Positions 33,601-41,349 of a DNA stretch of 42,081 nucleotides are shown piece after piece; position 1 is the first letter of the stretch; the number at the start of each line of letters is the position of its first letter. This DNA comes from Opitutaceae bacterium (GTDB lineage: Bacteria; Verrucomicrobiota; Verrucomicrobiia; Opitutales; Opitutaceae). Location: the NCBI GenBank assembly GCA_025457685.1, contig JALOTV010000001.1:1-42081 (forward strand), given 5' to 3'. Under the pieces are notes generated by a model. It was not told the origin of the DNA, searched no databases, and saw only the letters and a list, made by a program, of their open reading frames with translations. The position numbers and the translations under genes are program-made.

Positions 33601-35401
33601 CATCGCCACCGGCTACGAGATCCGGGTGCGCGACGCGGCCGGCGCTTTCCCCGAACTGCCCGCCCAGACGGTCACCGGCACCAGCGCCACCGTCACCGGT
33701 CTGACCAACGGCAACGCCTACTACTTCGTCGTCCGCGTCCGCTCGGGCGTGCTCTCCAGCGCTGACACCGCCGAGGTGTTGTCCGTGCCGGTGAAGCAGT
33801 CCGTGGTCCGCTCCATCGGTCTTAATTTCACCAATGCCGCCGCAGCCATCGCCGCCAACGTCCCGTCTGGCGTGGCGAACTACCGTCAGGGCAACTGGAA
33901 CAACTACCAGGTCACCGCTCCCAACACCGTGGCGGTGCTGGGGCCTGTCGCCGGCTCCTATGTGGACAACACCGGCGTGGCCGTTTCCGGTTTCACCTCC
34001 GAATTCACCAGCAGCGCGAGCTCGACCGGCGCTCGCGGCAAATCGACCGACGACGGCATCTACCGCTCCATGTTCGACCAGAGCGATGCCGGCGCCTCCA
34101 ACGTCGTGCTCTTCGGCATCCCCTATGCCAAATACGACCTGCTGGTCTACGTGTATGATGACAACCTGCGCCGTGTCGGCTCTGTGACGGTCAACGATCT
34201 CAACACGGTTACCACCTACTACATCCGTGGTCTTGGCGAATCAGAGAACCTCGGTAATCCGAACTCCGCCGGTCAAGGCTATGTGCTTGCCAACCAGACC
34301 ACGCTGCCCGCCGGAGGCGCCGTCGCCGCCGCGCAGGGCAACTACCTCCATATCGTCGGCCTCACCTCTCCCGCCGTGCAAGTGGAGTTCACCGCTCTGC
34401 CCGGAGGCGAGGCCACGCGGCGTATCAAGATTGCCGCCGTGCAGGTCGTGAACACCAGCGAATCCACCAGTCTGCCCGCCGCCGCGACCGACTTGGCCGC
34501 CGTCGCGGGCAACGGCCAGGTTGCCTTGAGCTGGACCGCAGCCTCGGCGGTCTCGAGCTACCACGTGCGCCGCTCTGTCGTCGCCGGTGGTCCCTACGAG
34601 ACCATCGCCCGCGACGTCGCCGGATCGACCTACCTCGATACCTCGGTGACCAACGGCGTGACCTACCACTATGTCGTCACCTCGGTCGGTTCCACCGCAG
34701 GCACCGACTCCACCGAGGTCTCCGCCACGCCCAATCTCCCGGCTCCCGCGGCTCCGACCAACCTCGTCGCCATCGGTCGCGACGGTGCGGTCGATCTGAG
34801 CTGGAACGCGGCCGCCACCGCGACGACCTACACGGTCCGTCGGGCGACCACCGCCGGCGGCCCCTACGACGATATCAGCGTCGGCGTGGTCTCGGGCACG
34901 AGCTACACGGATAGTTCCGTGACCAACGGCACGACCTACTACTACGTCGTCGCCGGCGTCGCGGGCACCTCGGTCGGGCCCAACTCGAACCAAGCCTCGG
35001 CCACCCCGAACGGCAATGCTTTGGAAACCTGGCGCCAGTCCTACTTTGGCGCCGGCGCGACCAACACGGGCGCCGCCGCCAACAACGCCGATCCGGACGC
35101 CGACGGTATCGCCAACTTGATCGAATACGCCACGGGCACCGATCCCCTAGTCGCGGGTCCTTCGCCCGTCACGATCGGGCGCTCCGGCAATTCGCTCACG
35201 CTCACCTACACGCGCATCGCCGATCCCTTGCTCATCTACACCGTCGAAGGTGGCGATGATCTCTCAACTTGGAGCACGATCACCGCTGACAATAACCCCA
35301 GCACCGGCGTGCAAAACATCGCCGGTCAGGTGACGGTCATCGACACGGTTTCGTTGACCTCCCAGCCACGCCGTTTCCTGCGGCTGAAGGTCTCTTACTG
35401 A
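30644..35401 (+). CDS. Giant secreted modular protein: four copies of module X alternating with six FN3-like domains and a TSP3-like C-terminal tail
   Basis: Start at ATG 30644 (MFRSYFPRFRTLLAALTAMGVSQALNA signal). FN3-like units e.g. 'APTNLVAIGRDGAVDLSWNAAATATTYTVRRATTAGGPYDDISVGVVSGTSYTDSSVTNGTTYYYVVAG'; tail 'NADPDADGIANLIEYATGTDPLVAG...PRRFLRLKVSY'. Confidence 0.85.
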   Translation: MFRSYFPRFRTLLAALTAMGVSQALNAIDAISFNVHGITAANSLLAPTAQAGAPAARSANWNSFFGAPVTTAVDGNGRTLALSLGFVVGSTGGSIFGGGNATDGDPRMFGSFFDQYNGTPSTFTISSIPYATYDIYVYCLDATTGNNRGGSVSVGGATKFIRTGIAATVTTADGSGYLEATDTVNNGATTTLGNYVRFTGLSGSSQTISTVALNMGDATQRLKIVGFQLVNTGAALSAPASAPAAPGIVEIVPGNQRAIVVWGRALDATSYSVRRGTSASGPFVEVGVTDAMTTKFTDTGLTNGDTYHYVVAAINSQGATEGASASAVPTDGASLRGVGVQFRSGGTAMAAATLAGAPGARQANWNSFTGNTLDAMSTLVDNTGSVVSGLSFTHAEVNNNWTNAGSPTVNDVALYSGHHDKFDGTAANLTVSGIPYARYDVYFYIKDDTLDRAGSVSIGSTTYFITSIYGNGGGHPASDGTGYIRSADTEATLNGAIYDVSTIAKGNYVKFEGVTGSSFTANYTALATSAAARRLKVAGFQIVDTTPAGSPPASPTGLVANGGDAQVSLSWNPASSATSYTVKRSESYNGAFTDLATIGGTSYTDSTAVNGTFYYYTVTANNTGGSSVNATPVSAVPLNYVPLAIGFDLHGPAAVALAPAERAGAPSVRLPNWNGLPVPVSEAGFVTPGIIVDSAGAAVTGLTLTYTNGTSGNAGASSGLADDAKLFGTFADIYGDTPTSTPPQLPSRLIATGIPYATYDVYFYIRNDGAARAAAITVNGTTYYTRGGLADPQANGAGYVLNQGTDAGPVPDPLAVPTVVSTIPQGNMILVKGLSGDLDATLAAQYAGDAFPRLKLGGFQIVKSGAPAPATTAPASVVGVSVVGGVGQNTVTWSPVNGATGYRVERADSPAGPYVALATVSAFVNTYTDSNLPDNTTYYYQVVALNSVGDAVASSVVSGTTNLAPATGLAATAGDGQVTLSWTGTAIATGYEIRVRDAAGAFPELPAQTVTGTSATVTGLTNGNAYYFVVRVRSGVLSSADTAEVLSVPVKQSVVRSIGLNFTNAAAAIAANVPSGVANYRQGNWNNYQVTAPNTVAVLGPVAGSYVDNTGVAVSGFTSEFTSSASSTGARGKSTDDGIYRSMFDQSDAGASNVVLFGIPYAKYDLLVYVYDDNLRRVGSVTVNDLNTVTTYYIRGLGESENLGNPNSAGQGYVLANQTTLPAGGAVAAAQGNYLHIVGLTSPAVQVEFTALPGGEATRRIKIAAVQVVNTSESTSLPAAATDLAAVAGNGQVALSWTAASAVSSYHVRRSVVAGGPYETIARDVAGSTYLDTSVTNGVTYHYVVTSVGSTAGTDSTEVSATPNLPAPAAPTNLVAIGRDGAVDLSWNAAATATTYTVRRATTAGGPYDDISVGVVSGTSYTDSSVTNGTTYYYVVAGVAGTSVGPNSNQASATPNGNALETWRQSYFGAGATNTGAAANNADPDADGIANLIEYATGTDPLVAGPSPVTIGRSGNSLTLTYTRIADPLLIYTVEGGDDLSTWSTITADNNPSTGVQNIAGQVTVIDTVSLTSQPRRFLRLKVSY
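30728..34457 (+). repeat. Four diverged in-frame copies of a ~200-225 aa module (X1 ~30728-31341, X2 ~31645-32281, X3 ~32561-33238, X4 ~33798-34457)
   Basis: Each copy has GAPxxRxxNWNxF, then (S/T/F)GIPYAxYD(V/I/L)xxYxxxD, then GNYVxFxGLSG, then RLK(V/I)xGFQ(I/L)V; boundaries approximate. Confidence 0.75.
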
Positions 35402-35420
35402 CCGGCGCTCCCGCGCATGA

Positions 35421-35447
35421 CGCCCCCGGATGCCCCGGGGCGTTTTT
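35421..35447 (+). terminator. Intrinsic terminator after the giant modular gene
   Basis: CGCCCCCGG atgcc CCGGGGCG hairpin (one bulge) followed by TTTTTGTGTTT, 20 bp after the stop codon. Confidence 0.8.
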
Positions 35448-35976
35448 GTGTTTATAAGTCAACAGGGGCGGGGGCGACTTGGCGAAAGCGACTCCAGCGC
35501 ATCCCCCAAATAGTTCTAGCCGTTGTCTGAGTGGGGTGGGGCGGGACGAGGTATCGAATTTACGGGAGAAAGGCGCGGCTGGAGCGGGAGCACCATAAAC
35601 GCATGCGACAACGGGCGGAGCGGGCGTAGGGCGCGACGCCCGAGGAGATCAGGCGGCGCACTGCGCGCTGACCTTGTCTCTGTGCGGCAACACGAGCGCC
35701 CGCTGGGTAATCAACTTTAATGCCCCGCGCGGGCCAGATGCCGCGAATCGTTTAGGCACATCGCCGCATCGGCTGCCCTGGCAAAGGCGATGTTTACTCT
35801 CTCAGCCTTCTTGATGCTCGGACGTGAACAGTTCTGAGCCCGACTGAGCTCACCGTGGTGCAATGGTGCGCGGGAGCACGAGCTGCTACCATGCGTTTAC
35901 TGCCGTTTCTAAACGCGGACTGAAAAAGATGCATCCGTTGCCAATCCGTTCCCACGGCAAGATTCACCTCTTAAAT

Positions 35977-36051
35977 TGGTGCTCCCGGCGGGAATTGAAC
36001 CCACATCAACGGCTTCGGAGACCGCTACACTATCCATTGTGCTACAGGAGC
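35977..36051 (-). tRNA. tRNA-Arg (anticodon CCG), CCA encoded
   Basis: Minus strand GCTCCTGTAGCACAATGGATAGTGTAGCGGTCTCCGAAGCCGTTGATGTGGGTTCAATTCCCGCCGGGAGCACCA; 7-bp acceptor stem, anticodon loop CTCCGAA, T-loop GGTTCAATTCC. Confidence 0.93.
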
Positions 36052-36134
36052 GTTTGAAGGTCCGTTTCGGACCCTGCAACCGCAGCGCAGCGTGCAAGGG
36101 GCGGCGACGCTGTCGAGCGGTTTGTGCGCGGGAC

Positions 36135-36560
36135 TTACTTCAACAGGTAGCGCACCGCGGCGAAATAGCCTTCGAGGCCCAGTCCGGTGATGACCGCGAC
36201 GCACACCGGAGCGGTCAGCGATTTTTGCCGGAATTCCTCGCGCTTGTAGATATTGGAGATGTGCACCTCCACGGCGCGCAGTCCGGAGCCGGCGAGCGCG
36301 TCGCGCAGGGCCACGCTGGTGTGGGTGAGGGCCGCGCCGTTGATCACGACGCCATCCACTTTGCGATCCGCGAGGGCGGAGATTTTGTCCACCAAGGCGC
36401 CCTCGTGGTTGCTTTGAAAAAACTCGAGGTTGGCGAGGGCGCCGAATTCCGCGCGCATCTGCGTCTCCAGGTCGGCCAGCGTGGCGCGGCCGTAGATTTC
36501 GGGTTCGCGTTTGCCGAGCCGGTCGAGGTTTGGGCCGTTCAAAATAGCGAGGGTCTTCAT
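36135..36560 (-). CDS. aroQ: 3-dehydroquinate dehydratase, type II
   Basis: 'MKTLAILNGPNLDRLGKREPEIYG', 'FFQSNHEGALVDKI', 'GVVINGAALTHTSVALRDAL', 'VEVHISNIYKREEFRQKS' are canonical type II DHQase motifs; start at 36560. Confidence 0.95.
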   Translation of the reverse strand: MKTLAILNGPNLDRLGKREPEIYGRATLADLETQMRAEFGALANLEFFQSNHEGALVDKISALADRKVDGVVINGAALTHTSVALRDALAGSGLRAVEVHISNIYKREEFRQKSLTAPVCVAVITGLGLEGYFAAVRYLLK

Positions 36561-36696
36561 GTGCTTTGCCGCAGGCTTACGGCGGGGGCGGCCGGCCGTC
36601 ACGCCCGGAGTTGTTTTGGCCGTGTCGCGCGCGTTTGCGGCTGAGGGCTTGCGCCATCGTGCAAGTGGGGTCCAATGGCGGCGCTTTCCCGTCGCA

Positions 36697-37515
36697 ATGC
36701 CCGCCGCCAATCCGACCACTCATCGCCGCCCGTCCGGGCTGAAGCTTTTGCAGTGGGGCCTGGGTGCGTGGACCGCGGCGGTTTTTGTCTTTCTGTATCT
36801 CCCGATCCTCGTGCTGGTGGCCTACTCGTTCAACACGTCGCGGCTGAACGTGGTGTGGGAGGGCTTCACGTTTCGCTGGTATGGCGAGTTGTTCGGCCAC
36901 GGACCTCTGATCAAGACGCTCAAAAACAGCCTGATTATTGCCACGCTTTCCACCGTGTTTGCGGTGATCATCGGCACGGCCGGCGCATGGTTGCTGCATC
37001 GCTACCGCTACCGCTTCGCCCGGGCCATCCAGACGCTGATTTTTATCCCGATGGTGATGCCGGAAATTGTTATGGGGATCAGCCTGCTGGTGTTTTTCAC
37101 CACTGTGCAGCTCGATCTCGGCTTCGTCACCGCGGTGATCGCCCACACCACCTTTTGTTTTCCGTTTGTGATGCTCGCGGTGCAGGCGCGGCTGCAGGGC
37201 CTGGACCCGGCGATGGAGGAGGCGGCGCTGGATCTCGGGGCGTCGCCGTGGCAGGCCTTTTGGCTCGTGATCGTGCCATGCCTGCGGCCGGCCATCATCT
37301 CGGGCGCCCTGATGGCGTTCACGCTCTCGATGGACGAGCTCATCATCAGCATCTTCACCACCGATCCGGCGTCCCGGACGTTGCCCATGCAGGTGTTCGG
37401 CATGGCCAAGGTCGGCCTGAACCCGATGCTGAACGCGTTGTCCGCGCTTTTCGTGCTGATCACCATCGCCTCCGTGCTCTTTAGCGAACACCTCCGCAGG
37501 CTCGCGTCGCGGTGA
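36697..37515 (+). CDS. potC: Polyamine ABC transporter permease (PotC-like)
   Basis: 'FLYLPILVLVAYSFNTSRLNVVWEGFTFRWYGELF', 'EEAALDLGASPWQAFWLVIVPCLRPAIISGALMAFTLSMDELIISIFTTDP' (EAA motif). Start set at ATG 36697. Confidence 0.9.
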   Translation: MPAANPTTHRRPSGLKLLQWGLGAWTAAVFVFLYLPILVLVAYSFNTSRLNVVWEGFTFRWYGELFGHGPLIKTLKNSLIIATLSTVFAVIIGTAGAWLLHRYRYRFARAIQTLIFIPMVMPEIVMGISLLVFFTTVQLDLGFVTAVIAHTTFCFPFVMLAVQARLQGLDPAMEEAALDLGASPWQAFWLVIVPCLRPAIISGALMAFTLSMDELIISIFTTDPASRTLPMQVFGMAKVGLNPMLNALSALFVLITIASVLFSEHLRRLASR

Positions 37516-37546
37516 GTTTTCCGGCGCGCTCATTCTCCCAAAAACC

Positions 37547-38590
37547 ATGAACAAAATCATCCGTCTCCTCCTCGTGATCGGGTTGGCCTTCACCGCCGTC
37601 GCGGGCCTGCAGGCCCAGGGCAAACGCAAGGGCACGCTGAACTTCTACGGCTGGTCCGAATACATCCCGCAGTCGGTGCTCGACGGCTTCACCGCCGAGA
37701 CCGGCATCAAGGTGAACTACGAGACGTTTTCCTCGGGCGAGGAGATGCTCGCCAAGCTGCTGGCCGGACGCGGGCGCTACGATCTCATCCAGCCTTCCGA
37801 CTACATCGCCGAGGCCCTGATCCAGGCCGGGCAGCTGCAGGCCCTCGATCTCGCGAAAATCCCCAACCTCAAAAACGTCCTGCCCGAATACCTGAACATG
37901 CCCCACGACCCGGAGCAGAAGTTCACCGTGCCCTACATGATCGGGACGGTGGGCATCGTGGTGAATACCGAAAAGGTGAAGGAGCCGGTGACCGGTTACG
38001 CGGACCTCTTTTCGGAGAAGCACGCGGGCCGCATCGTGGTGGTGGATGACGGCCGTGAACTCGCTGTCGCCGCGTTGTATTCCCTGGGCAAGAACCTGAA
38101 TGATTTCAGCCCCGAAAACCTCGAGGCCATCCGCCCCATCCTCGCCACCTGGTTCGGCCGGGTGAAGCTCTTCGATTCCGACAGCCCGAAGACCGCGCTG
38201 CTCGGCGGCGACGTCGATCTCGGTCTGGTCTGGGGCGGCGAGGCGGCCATCCTCTGGAACGAGGACAAAAAGTTCCAATACGTGCTGCCCAAGGAAGGCG
38301 CCCATATGTTCGTCGATCTCATGGCCATCCCCGCCCGCGCCCGCAACGTGGAGAACGCCCACCTCTTCATCGACTATCTGCTGCGCCCGGAGGTCAGCAA
38401 ACTCATCTCCGACGAGTTCCCCTACACCAATCCCAACGGCGAGGCGCGCAAACTCCTCTCGGCCGAACAACTGGCCAACCCCGCCAGCTACCCGAAGATC
38501 GACCGCAAGCTGGACACCTTCCGCCACCTCGGGGGCGATGCCGGCGCGCGCATCGACGCGTTGATCACCGATCTGAAAAACGCGCGCTGA
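37547..38590 (+). CDS. potD: Polyamine ABC transporter substrate-binding protein (PotD-like)
   Basis: 'GTLNFYGWSEYIPQSVLDGFTAETGIKVNYETFSSGEEMLAKLLAGRGRYDLIQPSDYIAEALI' with N-terminal signal peptide. Confidence 0.93.
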   Translation: MNKIIRLLLVIGLAFTAVAGLQAQGKRKGTLNFYGWSEYIPQSVLDGFTAETGIKVNYETFSSGEEMLAKLLAGRGRYDLIQPSDYIAEALIQAGQLQALDLAKIPNLKNVLPEYLNMPHDPEQKFTVPYMIGTVGIVVNTEKVKEPVTGYADLFSEKHAGRIVVVDDGRELAVAALYSLGKNLNDFSPENLEAIRPILATWFGRVKLFDSDSPKTALLGGDVDLGLVWGGEAAILWNEDKKFQYVLPKEGAHMFVDLMAIPARARNVENAHLFIDYLLRPEVSKLISDEFPYTNPNGEARKLLSAEQLANPASYPKIDRKLDTFRHLGGDAGARIDALITDLKNAR

Positions 38591-38650
38591 TGCCCGTCCT
38601 GGCGCGCGGCGCATTGCGTCCCGCCAAGCCGTCCCCGCACCGCCGCCAGA

Positions 38651-39547
38651 ATGCAGGCCCTCCCGTCGGTAAACTTGGAAAACCCCCACGCGCGTCGGGC
38701 GCGTGCGGGGGCGTGGCTGCTCATCGCGCCTCTGGTGATCTGGCTGGGGCTCTTCGTGGTCGCCCCGCTCGGCATTCTGGTGGCCTACAGCCTGGCTTCG
38801 ACGGGCGAGCTGGGGCAGGTCGAGTTTGCCCTTAATTTTGATAACTACGTCCGGGTCTTTGATCCGATCTATCTCAAGATTTTCGGCCGCTCCATCGCCT
38901 ACGCCGCGCTCACCACCGTGCTCTGTCTGGTGATCGGCTACCCTGTGGCGTGGTATATCGCGCGGCAGCGGCCGGTGGTGCGGAATCGCCTGCTCCTGCT
39001 GGTGATGATCCCGTTTTGGACGAGCTTCCTCATCCGCACCTACGCGTGGATCGCGATCCTGCGCAGCGAGGGCCTGCTCAACGCCACCCTGTCGGCCTCG
39101 GGCGCCATTCCCGCCATTTTTCCCGAGCCGCTGGCCCTGCTTTACACGCCCACCGCCGTGGTGATCGGGCTCGTTTACGCCTACCTGCCGTTCATGATTT
39201 TGCCCATCTACGGAAGCGCGGAGAAGCTCGACCACGCCTTGGTCGAGGCGGCGCACGATCTCGGGGCGGGGCCGCTGCGCGTGTTTCGCGAGGTCATCAT
39301 TCCGCTCACGCGGCCCGGCATCGCGGCGGGCATGCTGCTGGTCTTTGTGCCCGCCATCGGCATGTTCGCGATCACCGATCTGATGGGAGGGGCGCGCGTC
39401 TCGATGATCGGCAACGTCATCCACAACCAGTTTACCAAGGCGCTAAACTACCCGTTCGGCGCCGCCCTCGGCGTCGTGTTCACCCTCCTCTTCGTGCTCA
39501 GCTACGCGCTTCTGCAGTGGCGCGGACGACGCCGAGACCGCGGCTAA
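38651..39547 (+). CDS. potB: Polyamine ABC transporter permease (PotB-like)
   Basis: 'LIAPLVIWLGLFVVAPLGILVAYSL', 'MIPFWTSFLIRTYAWIAILRSEGLLN', 'EAAHDLGAGPLRVFREVIIPLTRPGIAAGMLLVFVPAIGMFAITDLMGG'. Confidence 0.92.
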   Translation: MQALPSVNLENPHARRARAGAWLLIAPLVIWLGLFVVAPLGILVAYSLASTGELGQVEFALNFDNYVRVFDPIYLKIFGRSIAYAALTTVLCLVIGYPVAWYIARQRPVVRNRLLLLVMIPFWTSFLIRTYAWIAILRSEGLLNATLSASGAIPAIFPEPLALLYTPTAVVIGLVYAYLPFMILPIYGSAEKLDHALVEAAHDLGAGPLRVFREVIIPLTRPGIAAGMLLVFVPAIGMFAITDLMGGARVSMIGNVIHNQFTKALNYPFGAALGVVFTLLFVLSYALLQWRGRRRDRG

Positions 39548-39568
39548 AACCGCGACCTGCCCATCCCC

Positions 39569-40645
39569 ATGATAACCATTCGCAACGTGACCAGGCGCTT
39601 CGGCGATTTCGTGGCGGTGAACGACGTGAGCCTCGAGGTGAAGGCCGGCGAGTTTATCACCCTCCTCGGGCCGTCCGGCTGCGGCAAAACCACGCTTCTG
39701 CGCATGCTCTCCGGCTTCGAATCACCCGACTCCGGCGAGATCTGGATCGAGGGCCGCGACGTCACGCGCCTCGCGCCGTATCGGCGCAACGTGAACCAGG
39801 TGTTTCAGAGCTACGCCCTTTTTCCGCACATGACGGTGCGGGAGAATATCGCGTTTGGCCTGCGCATGCAAAAAGTCCCCGCCGACGAGATGCGCCGCCG
39901 GGTGGCCGAGGCCATGGATCTGGTCGCGCTGGGCGGGTATGAGGACCGGCTGCCGCATCAGCTTTCCGGCGGCCAGCGTCAGCGTGTGGCGCTGGCGCGC
40001 GCCATCGTGCCGCGCCCGGCGGTGCTGTTGCTCGACGAGCCGCTTTCCGCGCTCGACGCGAAGTTGCGCCACCAGATGCAGGTCGAGCTGAAGCGGCTGC
40101 AGAAGCGGCTGGGCATGACCTTCGTGTTCGTCACCCACGATCAGGAAGAGGCCCTGACCATGAGCGATCGCATCGCGGTGTTTAATCGCGGACGACTCGA
40201 GCAGCTTGGTCCGGCGACCGAGATTTACCACCGTCCGGGCACCGCGTTCGTGGCGGATTTCCTCGGGGATGCTAACCTACTGGAGGCCGAGTGGCTGGCG
40301 GCCGAGGGCGACAACGTCCGCGTGCGGCTGCGTGGGGGCTTGGAGATCGCCGTGGCGCGGGCGGCGTGGCCGGGCGCGGCGACGCGGGCGGTCGTATCGG
40401 TGCGGCCGGAAAAGGTGTGCATCGCACGCGAGCCCGTCGCCGGGGCGGAGAACGGGTTTCAGGCCACCATCACGGAGGAGATTTTCCAGGGCGCGCTGGA
40501 TCGCCTCGTGGTGCGCACCGACGCGGGCACGACCTTTTCCGTCGTGGTCGCCAACGAGAGCGCGATGATGGAGGCGTTTCACGAAGGGGAGCGCGTCTGG
40601 TGCGGTCTCCATATCGACGACCTCGTCGTGGTGCCCGCCGCGTAG
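39569..40645 (+). CDS. potA: Polyamine ABC transporter ATP-binding protein (PotA-like)
   Basis: Walker A 'GPSGCGKTT', signature 'LSGGQRQRVALARA', Walker B 'AVLLLDEPLSALD', C-terminal TOBE-like segment. Confidence 0.95.
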   Translation: MITIRNVTRRFGDFVAVNDVSLEVKAGEFITLLGPSGCGKTTLLRMLSGFESPDSGEIWIEGRDVTRLAPYRRNVNQVFQSYALFPHMTVRENIAFGLRMQKVPADEMRRRVAEAMDLVALGGYEDRLPHQLSGGQRQRVALARAIVPRPAVLLLDEPLSALDAKLRHQMQVELKRLQKRLGMTFVFVTHDQEEALTMSDRIAVFNRGRLEQLGPATEIYHRPGTAFVADFLGDANLLEAEWLAAEGDNVRVRLRGGLEIAVARAAWPGAATRAVVSVRPEKVCIAREPVAGAENGFQATITEEIFQGALDRLVVRTDAGTTFSVVVANESAMMEAFHEGERVWCGLHIDDLVVVPAA

Positions 40646-40721
40646 GCGCCGAGGGGAGGGCGTGCGGCCGCAGTTGCGGGTCGGGCCACGCGCGCTTACA
40701 TCGCTCCGTTCTTAAATCGCC

Positions 40722-41282
40722 ATGCCGATATACGAATACTACTGCTCCCAAAACCACACGGTTTACCAGTTCTACGCGCGCAGCCTGGCGCAGGGAAAAC
40801 TCACTCCGCGTTGTCCGGATAATCCCAAGTGGCCGCTCAAGCGCGTCGTGTCGCAGTTCGCGTTCACCGGCCGGGCCAAGGAGCCCGTGGCCGGCGACGA
40901 GCAGCCCGCGAGCGAGGGCGGGCCGGACGACGCCCGCATGGAGGCGGCGATGCAGGCGATGGAGAAGGAGTTCGATTCGGTGGATGAAAACGATCCCAAG
41001 GCCATGGCCCGCATGATGCGGCGCATGTCCGAGCTCACGGGCGAAAAGATCGACGGCGAGATGGAGGAGGTGGTGCGAAAACTTGAGGAGGGCGTGGACC
41101 CCGAGGCGCTCGAGGACAGGCTTGGCGCCGGTGCGGGCGACGAAGACTCCGAGGGCGAGTATGGCGAGCCCGGCGGGGCGCCGCGCAGCGAAGCCGAGAA
41201 AAAAGAGGCGCGCATGCGCTGGCGGGTGCGCCGTGCCACCACCGCGCCGAGGCGCGATCCGCAGCTTTACGACTACGAGTGA
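40722..41282 (+). CDS. FmdB-family-like small protein with degenerate zinc ribbon and acidic C-terminal extension
   Basis: 'MPIYEYYCSQNHTVYQFYARS...TPRCPDNPKWPLKRVVSQFAFTG' resembles FmdB 'MPIYEYxCxxCGHxF...CPxCG...RxxS', with Asn at the second and fourth ligand positions. Confidence 0.65.
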   Translation: MPIYEYYCSQNHTVYQFYARSLAQGKLTPRCPDNPKWPLKRVVSQFAFTGRAKEPVAGDEQPASEGGPDDARMEAAMQAMEKEFDSVDENDPKAMARMMRRMSELTGEKIDGEMEEVVRKLEEGVDPEALEDRLGAGAGDEDSEGEYGEPGGAPRSEAEKKEARMRWRVRRATTAPRRDPQLYDYE

Positions 41283-41349
41283 GCGGGCCGCGCGGTTTTG
41301 GTTTTCCACCGGCCGCGTCGCGCGGTTGTATCGTTGATTCTCTTTGCCG

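Noticed and set aside
30728-34457. Recent tandem duplication at the DNA level within the giant gene
   Set aside because: The module X copies share protein motifs but differ widely in nucleotide sequence and linker length, so this is ancient domain repetition rather than a fresh DNA repeat.
30632-34993. Minus-strand ORFs opposite the giant modular gene
   Set aside because: Antisense frames of repetitive Ala/Thr/Gly-rich coding sequence, no motifs.
36577-37635. 352-aa minus-strand ORF
   Set aside because: Antisense to potC; composition artefact.
37481-39424. 647-aa minus-strand ORF
   Set aside because: Antisense to potD and potB, which have strong motifs; His/Arg/Asp/Gly-rich artefact.
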